DNA of 64,000 nt from Pseudeuparius sepicola (lineage: Eukaryota > Arthropoda > Insecta > Coleoptera > Anthribidae): assembly GCA_963920635.1 (NCBI GenBank), contig OY987298.1, positions 109,869,309 to 109,933,308 on the forward strand, given 5' to 3'. Below are positions 23,913 to 35,349 of this stretch, piece by piece. Positions within the stretch are counted from its first letter, which is position 1. The number at the start of each line of letters is the position of its first letter. The notes under the pieces are model-generated. The model was not told where the DNA came from, searched no databases, and was given only the letters and a program-made list of their open reading frames with translations. Position numbers and translations under genes: made by a program.

Positions 23913-23983
23913 ATATAGCACTCTCGCCCGAGAGTGTTCTTTCTTTGGTGTAAATTGTGGTCAAAGGGTTTGGCGGGGGCAGA

Positions 23984-24402
23984 TGTAACATAACAAAGAA
24001 TCCTGGTGGTGTCTACGTTGGTAATTGGTTCCTATTTCTTGAATTTAAAGTGTTTCTGCAATTCTCAACGAGAGTGCGCTACTAATGCCGTTGTTGAATT
24101 AACGTTATTTTTTGTATGTTGGAAAAAAGAACCCGGGTTTCTTGCGACGCGTTTTCGACGCGCATTTTGCTGTTCGTGCTGGTAGCCCCTGGCGTCGATT
24201 TTGTGGAAGATTAATTTATAATTATTTTTGAAACTTAAGGCTTGGTATCAGGTAATTAATTGTTATTGTATTTTTCATTCTCCATTCTAAACCAGGTTTT
24301 GTAATTTTCAGCATCGAACATACTACAATTAAAGACATCACATGGTCATTTTTTTTTTGGATAAACACCATTATTCTACCCCGAAAAACGAGTCTCAGCT
24401 CA
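23984..24402 (+). repeat. 3' LTR of the gypsy element (419 bp)
   Basis: It begins TGTAACATAAC and ends CAGCTCA, and is nearly identical to 14687-15111. It lacks six bases at the segment corresponding to 15045-15055. Confidence 0.95.
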
Positions 24403-24528
24403 CTCTTAAACAACAATTATATTTGCTGCTTAAATTGCTTTGCATTAGTTTAACAATTAGCTTTGTTATAAGTTTAAAATGGCTAAAGAATGTATGTGTT
24501 TCTTAAGTTAGTTTGCCATAGTACTGTA

Positions 24529-25002
24529 CAGGATGTTCCCGTATATTTGACCCACCCCTAGAGCCTTTATTTTTAGAGTTAGAAAAAAATTACTTAAATG
24601 AAAGTTGTAGGGTACCAAGGTGTATTGTCCCAAAAATAATGGATTGACAGGAATGCTCTTGCCTAAGTTGAAATGTTTTTCCATGGCAACCTTGATTAAA
24701 TATAAAGATCGTATTTATCTGCAATTTGGAATATCATGCGAATGCTTAGAGCAAACATAAAACATATTTATATTGTTGGAATCGGAAAAATGCGTGCAAT
24801 TAAAAAATCCACAAATATACAGGGTGTTCCATTAAAAAAAGTAAGTTTATATTTTTTCATAAATTGGCGACGCTCAGTTGTTTTATCTAGTAACAGATCC
24901 TAGCGGTTCAGAAAAAACCCTACAACTTTCATTCAAGTAATTTTTTTCTAACTCGAAAAATAAAGGCTCTAGGGGTGGGTCAAAATATACGGGAACACCC
25001 TG
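24529..25002. mobile_element. TA-flanked inverted-repeat MITE (about 85-bp arms)
   Basis: The left end CAGGATGTTCCCGTATATTT matches the reverse complement of the right end with few mismatches for about 85 bases. TA flanks both sides, as for Tc1/mariner. No coding frame. A further terminus-like CAGGGTGTTCC occurs inside at about 24820. Confidence 0.85.
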
Positions 25003-26153
25003 TACAGACAGCAAAATGATGTATGTATGGTTCGTACAACACAAATTCCGTTGCACGTCATCAATAACAATTAATGACGAAAATTGTGTTACCAACGTTT
25101 TATATGAAAACATATGTGATTTTGTGTGTTGATATTTGAATTTGGCCTAGTATTATGTTGGTACCGCTGTTAACGCTACGGGCGACGTTGCCGAATTTAC
25201 AACCGCCAGAGCCCGAGTTATAAGTTATAACCTCGTGGACGCGCACGTGAACGTTTCCACGTGTTTTGCATTGGAATAAACAATTCCGAAAGCTTGGCAA
25301 TTAACCAACTTGACTGCAAACCCACTAAAAGTTCAATCTTTTATCATATAAAATACATTTTATGCTTGTGGTTTAAAAATATGGTGAATGCGATGGTTAT
25401 TGTTTATATCTTTATTTATCACGATACAGCAACGCTGCGTCCCTATGACGAGTCTTTTCCAATGCCTTATACGATGACGTGCATCGGAATTTGTTTTGTA
25501 CAAACCATACATTTATGAATATTTACAATCAGTTACCTAATCAATAATCACAACACTTACTGGATTTATAATCACCATCTGTAAGATTCTTGCAGCCCTA
25601 GAAGACGACATTTTGCTATTATTCATGGTAATTAACAAAACTGAACTTGTCTTGATGACCGGTACAATTTTACTGAACGCTTCAAAACATAACTTTAATC
25701 TACGGCAAAATAGTTTATATACAGCTCATAACTTAATTTACCATAGCCAAACACAATACAATTCCAAACGTACTCCTCTGGCAAATTGATGTAGGTACAC
25801 ACGCAGATAGATTGTTTTGACTTTTTATGTTGACGCAAAAATCAAGCGTATAATAATCTATGTGCTTCTTACACTGTTTTGCCATGGTTGTATTTAATGG
25901 TTAGATTGTTTTGCCACGGTAAACTTTAGCATAAGGAGTATTATACTCGTAGACTGTATTGCCATGCAGAGATATCACAATCTAAATCTTCTATTACTAC
26001 GACAAAATAACTTATAGAAAGACTTTCACAAACTGTACAAGATAGGCAGGAAATTCAAAATTGACATTTTTTTCACATAGACTGCTTTGCCTTAGTGCGG
26101 GAGTAATATAAACCATATAAAAATAATATTTTACCAAATTTTGACGACAGGGA
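25003..26153. other. Spacer with a recurring TTTGCCATGGT-like motif
   Basis: No supported gene. A degenerate 18-base motif close to AGACTGTTTTGCCATGGT occurs at 25871, 25903, 25951 and 26079. Weaker forms are near 24434 and 24511. The region abuts the 3' end of the P-like transposase pseudogene. Confidence 0.4.
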
Positions 26154-27346
26154 CTATTGATGATTAAAAAGGATTAATTTTGGTAATTCTTTAGGAACGG
26201 TTGGCCCTTGAATCATTGCAGTGTACCGTTTAGACAAATTATACAACCTAATTTTTGTGTAAGCTATGCTTTCTTTAATTAGCCTAAAAATGTGTCTTTC
26301 TTCAAATGGTGAATCTACAAATAAATGTATGATTTTTTTCAAATGCTGGAAACAGTCTGTCTGCTTTGTGGAAGAATTTTTGTCCTACAGCTATTGTAAA
26401 TTTCTTTAAGAAATTTTCATCTTCAGGTATTTTGCTGTCAGTTGCTTGTAGTAAATTTCTTATAGCTGTCTCCAGATGTTTACATATCTTGACTAATCCG
26501 GAAGAGGGAATTTGCAGACCACCTGAAATTGCGATTAATAAAGAAAAACATGCTGATGGATATTTTGGTTATTCTATGTGAGTTATGTTCTACTAAGTTG
26601 AAAGTTGCTTGTTTTATAATTATCTATTGCTCAATAATTTTACCTATATTTCTTATTCAAATTAGTGAATAATGGCAATCTTCTGCCATCGTTTCCATAC
26701 TTGCAGAACAGCATGCTAAACATTCGGTACATTTTAATGTTCGTCTTAGCATTTTTACGACATATCCTGCCACATACACCACTATGTTTGATGATACATC
26801 ATTAAGTCCTATAAAATTTGGTATGACATCATAATCATGATCCTTCAAACACAGTTCAACTGGATCGATGTTACACTTTCTACAAAATGATATATCCACT
26901 GTAGATTTATTCCAAATGTTTTGTTTTTCTTTTTGGCTGCTTGGCACCGTTAAAACTGAGGTAGTGTCAAGAATTTTACAATTCCCACCTCTTGGTGATA
27001 TCTTGCTATGTAAGAGGAGCCTCTGAAAAGTGTACATGAACTGTAATGCTGAAGGGTTGTTATTCCATCCATTTCTGCTTCTAAAACATATTTAATATAT
27101 ATATAGAATATTTTTATTTTTCAAACATGGCTGTGTATTTTCCTTTGTGTCTCACCTTACTGAACAGAAAAAAATTTCCAAGTGGTCCTGACTACATTTA
27201 TAAGTAAGCAAATAATTTAATTTCTTGCCTTTGACGAACATCAAAAATACCTGCAACTGACGTAGCAGATATTGTGAAGCCAATGAAAGGAGTTTTTTTT
27301 TTAAGTAAGCCAGTGAGGTTGTCCACTCACATCTGTACATCTCAGT

Positions 27347-27780
27347 CAATGACGTCAGAACCTATAGACGGGTTTGTTTTGATAAACGCTTGACGCCCAG
27401 AACTAATCACAATCTAAGCGCTCCATTAAATTATTCCGAAAATGTCGCAAGATTGTCAGAAATTGCCCCTTTTTGTCGAGCCGTAGCGAACTTATTTCGA
27501 CTCTGGGATCGGAGGCTGGCGTCGTTAGACCATCCCCCAAGTCTTCAGGTGAGGTTCCGATGCTTCCGGCGCCCCCAAACAAGAAAAAACATGCGATATC
27601 TAAGTGTGATTCTGGAGGAACTATAACCAGGAATCACCGGGTGTATAGTTGGTTGATGGTTGACTTTCTGTCTTTGTTTGTAGCATGTTGTTAGAGTAGT
27701 ATGGATATATTTAATCTTGGCGTCAAAATAAAGGGCATTTTAACAATGGGGCACCACGTCTATAGGTTTTGACGTCATTG
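27347..27780. mobile_element. MITE with perfect 8-bp duplication inside the P-like transposase exon
   Basis: The termini CAATGACGTCARAACCTATA are inverted with one mismatch over about 24 bases. The perfect duplication ATCTCAGT flanks it at 27339-27346 and 27781-27788. Removing it joins two parts of the transposase frame (FLTEAIQYLLR and its continuation). An 8-bp duplication with CA...TG ends fits P or hAT superfamilies. Confidence 0.88.
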
Positions 27781-28635
27781 ATCTCAGTAAATACTGTATC
27801 GCTTCTGTTAAAAAGGGTCGCCAGCAGTTTTCATTTTCTATTTTAAGAGGTGCCTTGTATCCTCTTGACCAAAGACTTCTAGAATTCAGAATATCAAATA
27901 ACTGGTCAATGTATCTGATAAATTTGACAGTAGCTTCACATTCTTTGAATTTCGGTATGTGGCATTCTTTGTTTAAAAAATTCAAGTGCAATTAATTGCC
28001 ATACTACCACTCAGTGTTTGCGCAGCTAAATTAACCTAAAATATACATTATAAAAAATAAAAAAAATTGATTCAAAGTGTGTAAAAAAACTAATTCACCT
28101 TCATTTTCTGTTTATGCCAATTTCTAACTTCATTTGCAATGTACATATTTTCCTCTTCCTGAAGTTTTTTCTATATGCTCCAACCCATTACTCGATACAT
28201 AATTTTCTTTTTTGAAAAAATCTACCACTATTCTCAAAGAAGTAACATCTTATTTAAGAGTTTTGATTTTCTTATTTGCACCATGGATTTTTTTACGATA
28301 TTCTAGTTGGCGTTTTTGCAAAGCTGCATTTTTCTTTTTAAGAACAATCGCATGTGTAGTTGGAGATGTACTAAAAAATAGATTATATTAAAAATACATT
28401 ATAGAGGTTTTAGTTATTTTTAAAAATATTTGCAATAGGTATATAGGTGTAAATAGCTGTGAAGAAGTTTTATGCGTTGAGTAATTCTCCTTCTTTTTGT
28501 ACTGCTACCTGTACTCGTTCCAGAACTTTCATGACCTGGAGTTGCTGACGTACTGTAATAAATAATAACATTAAAATAACTGGAATGATGCGATATGATT
28601 ATGATGAAATAGTCACAAAAATTGTTGAAAATACT

Positions 28636-29082
28636 CAAGGTTAGTAGAGAGTAGGTTGAACGGTAACTCGGGTGAGGCGAGCGGGAAGGGAAAGGCCGTC
28701 ACATGTGGATAAAATGGATACATTATTGCTTTGAGTTTACATGCATTCAGATGGTTTAGCGTTCTCTGGTTTTAGCTCATTTAAATAACCTCGATTTTAG
28801 CTTGTTTGTTTAAACGTGTGTGGCGATTTTTACACTATCTTTGGACAGTTTTATAGATATTATATTTTTATAGTGTATTACCTTAATTAAAACATAAAAA
28901 TCAGGCAGGTGTATTGTAAAACAAATAATAATTAGATATTAATATCCTGATATTTAGCTCTTTACTAACCTTGCAGGCGTACAAGCCACATACAAGCTAA
29001 TATTATATGCGTACGATATCCATATGTGACGTCATCGCATGAACCGAAAAGTTACCGTTCAACCTACTCTCCACTAGCCTTG
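28636..29082. mobile_element. MITE with 8-9 bp duplication in an intron of the P-like transposase
   Basis: The termini CAAGGTTAGTAGAGAGTAGG and their inverted partner share about 30 bases with few mismatches (GGTTGAACGGTAAC is common to both). GAAAATACT occurs on both flanks (28627-28635 and 29083-29091). It lies a few bases inside the intron whose donor GTAAGT is at 29089-29094. No coding content. Confidence 0.87.
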
Positions 29083-29833
29083 GAAAATACTTACGGAACT
29101 TTATTAGATTCAGATAGAATTCTTGTTTTTTTTCTTAGTTTTTTCTTAGACTTAGCAGGCTTTTCTTGATTAGCAGCACTACATGAGAGTGCAGAGCATG
29201 ATGGCTCGTGACTAGAAGGAATTGCATGCTCCAAACATTTTTCTGTCTGCTCCAGAAACAGACTTGGCACTGCAGAGTCTGCAGACTGCTTTAGAGGTCT
29301 TCGTCCTCGTTCACCACGATGCACAGTAAAGGCATCAGCAGCAAAATGTTTTGAACAAACAAATTTATTTGGACTCAAAGTCCAATCAGTCCCCAAGTTA
29401 AGAATTTTTAACCACATATTCAACATGTTATCATCTTTAGGAAATCTGTAAAATCATTAAAATTATACGCGCCTCTGGTGCCCAAAATTTCGGCGATTGT
29501 TTTTACTAAACTTACCGAAAAAATGATACTCCCGGAGGTCTCCTTTTGGTACTGCACACGACATTTTCCAAAAACACTGACCATTTCTCTGCTGAAAATA
29601 CAACAACTACCGCTGAAAACAAACTGCAAACGTCAAACTGGGGACAATATGCCGGACATTACATTTGCCTGGAAATAGGATGCGCATTGCGCAGTAGGTC
29701 AAAGCGCGTTCTCCCTACTCCATTTCTCTGAGTATCTGACAGTTACGGGCACATTGTTTTGTTTCATGGCTGAGAATGCTACCAAAAATAATTAATATTT
29801 AAAACCTATCAATGGAATATACCAACTGTTATA

Positions 29834-30707
29834 CAGTGTGTCCCCAGATGGAGTACCGCACTCTTGTAAAGTTTCTTATATTTGATTTTTGGCGAAAAAG
29901 TCATTCTTGATAAAAAGTTTTGCTTGTTCTTAAAGTAAGATTGTCATGAAAAAAGATAACATTACTTACTTATACTGGGTGACCAGAAAATTGAAAAAAC
30001 ATTAATTAAAAAAGGAGTAAACTGCCTCTATTTGTAGAGATAGTGAAAAAAGTTATAAAGAAAATTTGTTCAGCGTGGTAAGTTTCTTACGTGTACAAAA
30101 TTTCAAAGAGTTAAGCCTACTTTGATTTTTTGATATTTTTCTTGTTTTTCTTTGATTAAATGGTTTTCTGTAAATAGTATGACAAAACTGTATCAACAAA
30201 AGTTACCCAAAATGGAAAACTGCGCCTGATGACAAAATTTAACAATTCTAGGCCTACTTTGTATTTTGGAAAATATTGGAAGAAAATCAAAGTAGGCCGG
30301 GATTATCAAACTTTTTTCATCGTACATAGTTGAATACTCTGAGTAAGTTTTTTTAATATAGTTTTGTCATACTATTTACAGAAAAACATTTAATCGAAAA
30401 AAAAACAAGAAAAAATCAAAAAATCAAAGTAGGCCTTACACCTTGAAATTTGGTACACCTAAGTAACTTAACACGCTGAACACATTTTCTTTATAACTTT
30501 TTTCATTATCTCTACAAATAGAGGCAGTTTACTCTTATGTAATAACAGTTTTTTCAATTTTCTGGTCACCCAGTATAAGTAATGTTAACTTTTTTCGTGC
30601 CAATCTTATTTTAAGAACAAGCAAAACTTTTTATCAAGAAAGACTTTTTCTCGAAAAATCAATAAGAAAATTTACAAGAGTGCGGTACCCCATCTGGGGA
30701 CACACTG
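29834..30707. mobile_element. Near-complete palindromic (foldback) element, TA-flanked
   Basis: The ends CAGTGTGTCCCCAGATGG are inverted copies and complementarity continues almost to the centre at about 30270. The 874-bp element could thus fold into one hairpin with about 430-bp arms. TA flanks it on both sides. No coding frame. Confidence 0.9.
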
Positions 30708-30940
30708 TATATTGTTGAAAAGCCCCTTTTGGGTACTTAAATATGAGCCTATAGTATATGGGGTGGTCCATTTAAAAAAAGACGAGTTTAGTTTACAACA
30801 GTGGATCCTATAAATACATGTTCCTATCTACAACTTTTTTATTTAACATTTTCTTTCTAGAAAATAAGGATGGAGATTTGTACCTGCAAATATAAATCAA
30901 GAGCGATGATTTTGTGGCAAAAGATAGCCATTGAAAAAAT

Positions 30941-31012
30941 GCACCTGGGGTCCGAACCTGGTAGTCCTACTGGGGCCGTAGGCACCTCAACCAACTTAGC
31001 TACCAGACCATA
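30941..31012 (-). repeat. tRNA-like sequence, probably a SINE head
   Basis: On the minus strand a 72-base segment has an A box (TAGCTAAGTTGG) and a B-box-like GGTTCGGACCC at tRNA spacing. The two ends do not form a convincing acceptor stem, so a functional tRNA is unlikely. A tRNA-derived SINE fragment is the best reading. Confidence 0.6.
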
Positions 31013-31135
31013 CGGGTCCATCGGCTAGGTGCTATTTGCTTCAATTTACCATTACTTAGTAGTGGCGAGATGTATAGGAGATTCCGACATTTCCTCAACT
31101 ACCTGGTATACCACAAAAACATCCCTCTTTATATC

Positions 31136-32629
31136 CAGGGTGAGTTTTTTCGATGCCCACTATAGGGATCACGGAAACTAGCAGAGCTAGAACAAAGGTT
31201 AAATGGGGCAAGAATTGCGGTTTTGAATGCTCAATGTAATGCCCCTTTTGGATTTTTAAAAAAGTTCATGGCTCATTAGATATTTTGAAAAGAGTGATTT
31301 TTTGCTATTTCATCAGATTTCTGCAGCTCCGTTATTTCTGATTATACAGAAAAACTGTAGAGACAAAAATTGTAGATAATTTTGGGCAATCTAATTCAAT
31401 TTTTTATGTTCTTTGTGATTTTTGAGTTATGACATAAACTTGTGTTTTTTAAAATGTAAATCATAGTTGGTTGTCGCCTTATCAAATCGGCCATTTTTTG
31501 AACTCTCCAAAGATATAATACTCGGCATAGTTATTATAAAAAATAAAAAAGCTATGGTTAATTTTTTGATTTTTTTCAAATTTTCACATAGTCAGCCATG
31601 GAATATTTTCATAATTACGTTATATTTTATAATAAGACATAGGTACTTCAAACTTTCAAATATTTTATTTTAAGCTGGTAACAAAATAAAACAAAAATTA
31701 TCATGATGGAGCTTTACCACATAATTATTTGCCCGTAAGAAATTACCTAGATTAGCTATATCCAAATAGTTGGATAGGGAGAAATAGACCTATTTCCTGG
31801 CAGCCGCGATTCCCCGATTTGTCTGTTTTGGATTTCTTTTTGTGGGGAACAGTACAAAATAAAGTATGAGACAATTGTTGAATTAAGATCAGATGTTTTA
31901 GAAGGAATTGCCATTATTGACAGGCACTCTCTAAGAAAGGCGACAAATTCAGTTTTAAAAAGATGCAATATTTGCATAAATAATAATGGTGGATTGTTTG
32001 AACACCTTTTTTATTTTAAAAGGTGACCTTTTAAAATAATACTAATTTAAATTTTTGTTTTATTTTGTTACATTTTGTTACCAGCTAAAAACAAAATATT
32101 AGAAAGGTTGAAGTATGTCTAATTATAAAATAGAACGTAATTATGAAAATATTCCATGGCCGACTATGTGGAAATTAAAAAAAAACAGAAAATTAGCCAT
32201 AGCTCTTTTATTTTTTATAATAACTATGCCGAGTATTATAACTTTGGAAAGTTCAAAAAATGGTCGATTTGATAAGGCCACAACTAACTATGATTTACAT
32301 TTAAAAAAACACAAGTGTATGTCATAACTCAAAAATCACAAACAACATAAAAAATTGGATAAGATTATCTTATTAAGCCCAAAAATATCTACAATTTTTG
32401 TCTCTACAGTTTTTCTGTTTAATCAGAAATAACGGAGCTACAGAGATCTGATGAAATAGCAAAAAATCACTCTTTTCAAAATATCTAGTGAGCCATGAAC
32501 TTTTTTAACAATCCAAATGGGGAATTAGATTGAGCATTCAAAACTGCAATTCTATCCCCATTTAACCTTTGTTCTAGCTCTGCTAGTTTCCGAGATCCCC
32601 ATAGTGGGCATCGAAAAAAACTCACCCTG
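31136..32629. mobile_element. 1.5-kb foldback element with transposase remnant in the centre
   Basis: The left end CAGGGTGAGTTTTTTCGATG is the inverted copy of the right end, and the arms extend about 570 bases each (31136-31710 and 32055-32629). TA follows the right end; the left flank reads TATC, one base off. Between the arms is a mariner transposase remnant. It appears to be a mariner-like element whose terminal repeats have become very long. Confidence 0.87.
31793..32025 (+). pseudogene. Mariner-like transposase C-terminal remnant
   Basis: The reading includes PDLSVLDFFLWGTVQNKV in one frame, then after a 1-base shift an ELRSDVLEGIAI... segment ending in NNNGGLFEHLF. This matches the last catalytic acidic residue (LDFFLWG) and C-terminal tail of Tc1/mariner-type transposases, and resembles the intact gene at 57304-58628 (PDLNPMDFCIWG...NGGLFEQLL). 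The catalytic core upstream is absent. Confidence 0.75.
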
Positions 32630-34614
32630 TATATTTAAGGAACAAAAATCCATCCTTATTAGTTAATATTCTTGGCTTGACATTGTAGGTTCGAGACTCT
32701 TGCATTAAGTCACTATATATCAAATATTGTGGGTAGAAAAACAAATAGAAAGTTCACATAACCAACAATAATATGAATGGTTAAAAAACTATCGCCAAAG
32801 GGCTATTTCATCATGCAACTAAAATATCCCTTAAAATTAAGGGAGCTTTTGCAACAGTATCTAAACAATGTTTCGATTGTTACAAAGGCTCCCTTAATTT
32901 TAAAGAATACTTTGCAAAATTGGAACTAATACTTTTGGATCAGCCCTACTTTATTAAAAATGTGACTTTTGTTGCTAAATATGAACCAGACAAATGATAA
33001 TCGCTATAATATTCTTGCGCAATATTTCTTATGTTCGAAACTTAATAGGGACTTTTGTATTTTTTTCTATTTTTAATTAATAATTTTTTTTAAATAAAAC
33101 TTTCAAGTTAGATTTTATTATTCCCCTATACAGTGAGCACGCGAAGGTTGGAACAAATTCAATAAAATTTCTATGGGGAAGGGGGAAAAATCACCCAGAC
33201 ATGTCAACCTTAATTTTGTGATATGAAGTTATCATCACTTTTTTTAATTGTAAGCCCCACTTTTGATAGTGTCATTTGAAAGAGCTCATTTTTCTATATA
33301 TGGAACGATGATTTGTGGTATAGGTTACATAACATTTTTTTGGGAAAAAATATTTCACTTAGGTATTTACTTTATTCTAACAGGAACATTAAAATAAATA
33401 CGCCACCAAATGGTTGCAAATGAGAAAAAGTACCCAGAGTCAATATTCGAAGTTTTTTACTTGCTGACAATGAGCAAGAGGATATCCAAGTTCTTTTAAT
33501 ACACGACAAACCAACAATAAGAATTAAAAATCCTTAAATGACATAAGTGGTGACACTTCAGCACTTTTTATTATATGTGTTTTTTGAAGTAACAATTAAT
33601 TAGATTATAGTACAGGGTGTCACATTTTGGGTGTTTTTGGGTGTTTTTCTCAAAAATCTCGGTTATTATTAAAGCTAGAGGGTTGAGGTTTTAACGTCAC
33701 TGTACTACTTTTTTGAGAGGAGTTTGGTGGACCAATCAGATTTTAGATAGTTATAGTTTCCGCGCATTGGCGCAGGACTGGAAATTTTCGATTTTTTGTA
33801 AACCTCTTAGAATATTGTTTTCGGCTTTCTTAGCGAAGAGTTAAGAAATGGCTTATTTTTAATAAGCGCTAGTGGCGTTATGGATTGTCCAAACTTCAGA
33901 GTTGTTATATGCATTTTAAAGGAAATTTAGTCTTCTTTAATCTGCTATAGGATTTGTACCATCAATGGACGCTTACTTTTCGAGTTATATAGTAAAAAAA
34001 CTCAAACTAGTGTCGAAAAATTGAGGTTATGTGCAATTTTCGTTGTGAAGCCGACGCCTGGCGAGGTGGCAAACCTCAGAATTGAATTCAGCGCCCCCAG
34101 GAGCATATAGAACCGTTTAGAAAAAAACTTCTACATTTTTTTCCTAGAAACAACGTTTCTGAACCTTGGATGATTGAACTATTAAGGCTCAAACTTTATC
34201 ATTATTTTTCATGGTCACAAGAATCTTTGGTCGATGACCACTTGGTGTAGTGATGGAGCTTTCTTGGTTCAGAATACAAATATCCCGCGTGACGCTAATT
34301 TATGATATTCGGTGAGCTTAATTTAATTTCTCGAAAGAAAGAAATTTCAGTTTCATATCGGGTTTTTATACCTTCGTTTTATGGTACCTATTCCTATTCA
34401 TTTTTTTATTTGTAACACCCCACTAAACAAAAACAAATTGTGGCAATGTTGCTGCAACTATCTTTTGAGAGCTGTAATGTTGGGATGTTCCCAAACGAAA
34501 CATTCCTTCAATAACATAACAAAATTTACTAGTATATTGCAGAAAAGTATTTTTTTGCAATATTTCAATTGTTTGGTGAAAGATTAATGACAACGACAAC
34601 TGTCAGAAGAATCC
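32630..34614. other. AT-rich spacer, single unpaired transposon end
   Basis: No gene is supported. At 33613-33633 there is a TACAGGGTGTCACATTTTGG terminus like those of the palindromic elements, but no inverted partner is seen before 34600. It may be a truncated copy extending an unknown distance rightwards. Confidence 0.45.
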
Positions 34615-34622
34615 GTTCTATA

Positions 34623-35315
34623 CTCAGACTAACGAATAAAGGGGACGAATTTGTTTACAAATTTAAGTGAATTGTTGACAGGAGTTATTTTTATTACTAT
34701 CCCCATGTTTACAAATATTGGTCCTTTACTGACCTGCCCCAACATGTTGTCACATTTAAGAGTAACAATAACTAGGAATATCATAAATAAAATAGGCAAT
34801 TTCTTTAGTAGATGCATTGAACGTAAAATTGCCCCCACTTATAAAATTCAGACGGAACAGTAAAGCAAAACAACCTTTTCGTGTTCAAGAAAGATTATGT
34901 AGGTGTTTTATTATTGACAAAATGGTTATAGTAGAGAACACCCATTATTCTTCGCACTAATCGGCAACGTTGCGGCAGTTTGACAGGGACCAAAGTTAGC
35001 GCTTGCTCAACTTGCTTGTTTTCCATTTTGTTTGTTTTGGTGTGTGCTTCGGTATTTGCTTAGTTTTACCAGAGAACAAACGCTAAAATCGAGTTTTTCG
35101 TGCGGTTCCAAGTTTAAAATATTAAAAAATGGTAAAAAAAGGTGCATAAAGTGCAAGTGTCGTTCCTCTAAAGTGTGAATAAAGAGAATATTTCGTTCCA
35201 TAGGTAGTGTTTGTAAATACATTTATCTCTTTCATAAAGTGAGAGGGTTCAGCTTACTGTTTACATCTGTATAACGACGCTAAAATGCGGTGTCCCCTTT
35301 ATTCATTAGTCTGAG
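34623..35315. mobile_element. TIR element with perfect 8-bp target duplication
   Basis: The left end CTCAGACTAACGAATAAAGG (then GGAC) is the inverted copy of the right end with one mismatch over 24 bases. The perfect duplication GTTCTATA flanks it (34615-34622 and 35316-35323). It carries no recognisable transposase, so it is a non-autonomous hAT- or P-type element. Confidence 0.88.
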
Positions 35316-35349
35316 GTTCTATACATTTATCTAATTTCTAAAGCTATGC

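Larger units (their letters stand above)
14687..24402 (+). mobile_element. Ty3/gypsy LTR retrotransposon, interrupted by a nested LTR element
   Basis: It has LTRs at both ends, a primer-binding site, Gag, protease, RT, RNase H and integrase in gypsy order. The integrase is split by a second LTR element at 19181-23507. The two LTRs differ by two substitutions and one 6-base gap, so insertion was recent. The flanks are CTGT (left) and CTCT (right), a possible 4-bp duplication with one mismatch. Without the nested element it would be about 5.4 kb. The integrase/RT style suggests the Mdg3-like lineage, which is only a guess. No env-like frame is seen. Confidence 0.93.
26154..29564 (-). pseudogene. 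THAP9/P-element-like transposase gene, decayed and interrupted
   Basis: Reading right to left: a short first exon (about 29516-29564, donor GTAAGT), then an exon 29095-29445 with the rest of a THAP zinc-binding domain (FPKDDNMLNMW, FVCSKHFAADAF, then AVPSLF). A Ser/Thr/Lys exon near 28552 and a coiled-coil region (28370-28180, with an in-frame TAA) follow. Next are NEVRNWHKQKMK, an intron, LAAQTLSGSMAI, KFIRYIDQLFDILNSR, then LLTYKCSQDHLEIFF, VVYVAGYVVKMLRRTLKCTEC and ICKHLETAIRNLL, ending at 26154. These are landmark segments of THAP9/P transposases. Most of the catalytic core between coiled coil and NEVRNW is missing. Two MITEs and several frameshifts make it non-functional. Confidence 0.85.

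Noticed and set aside
27390..27694. Overlapping plus-strand frames as a gene
   Set aside because: They lie wholly within the MITE 27347-27780 and show no domain.
30941..31012. Functional tRNA gene on the minus strand
   Set aside because: A and B boxes are present but the acceptor stem does not pair, so a SINE remnant is more likely.
31467..32327. Frames of 68 and 70 codons on the plus strand as genes
   Set aside because: They are in the arms of the 1.5-kb palindrome and are products of AT-rich inverted sequence.
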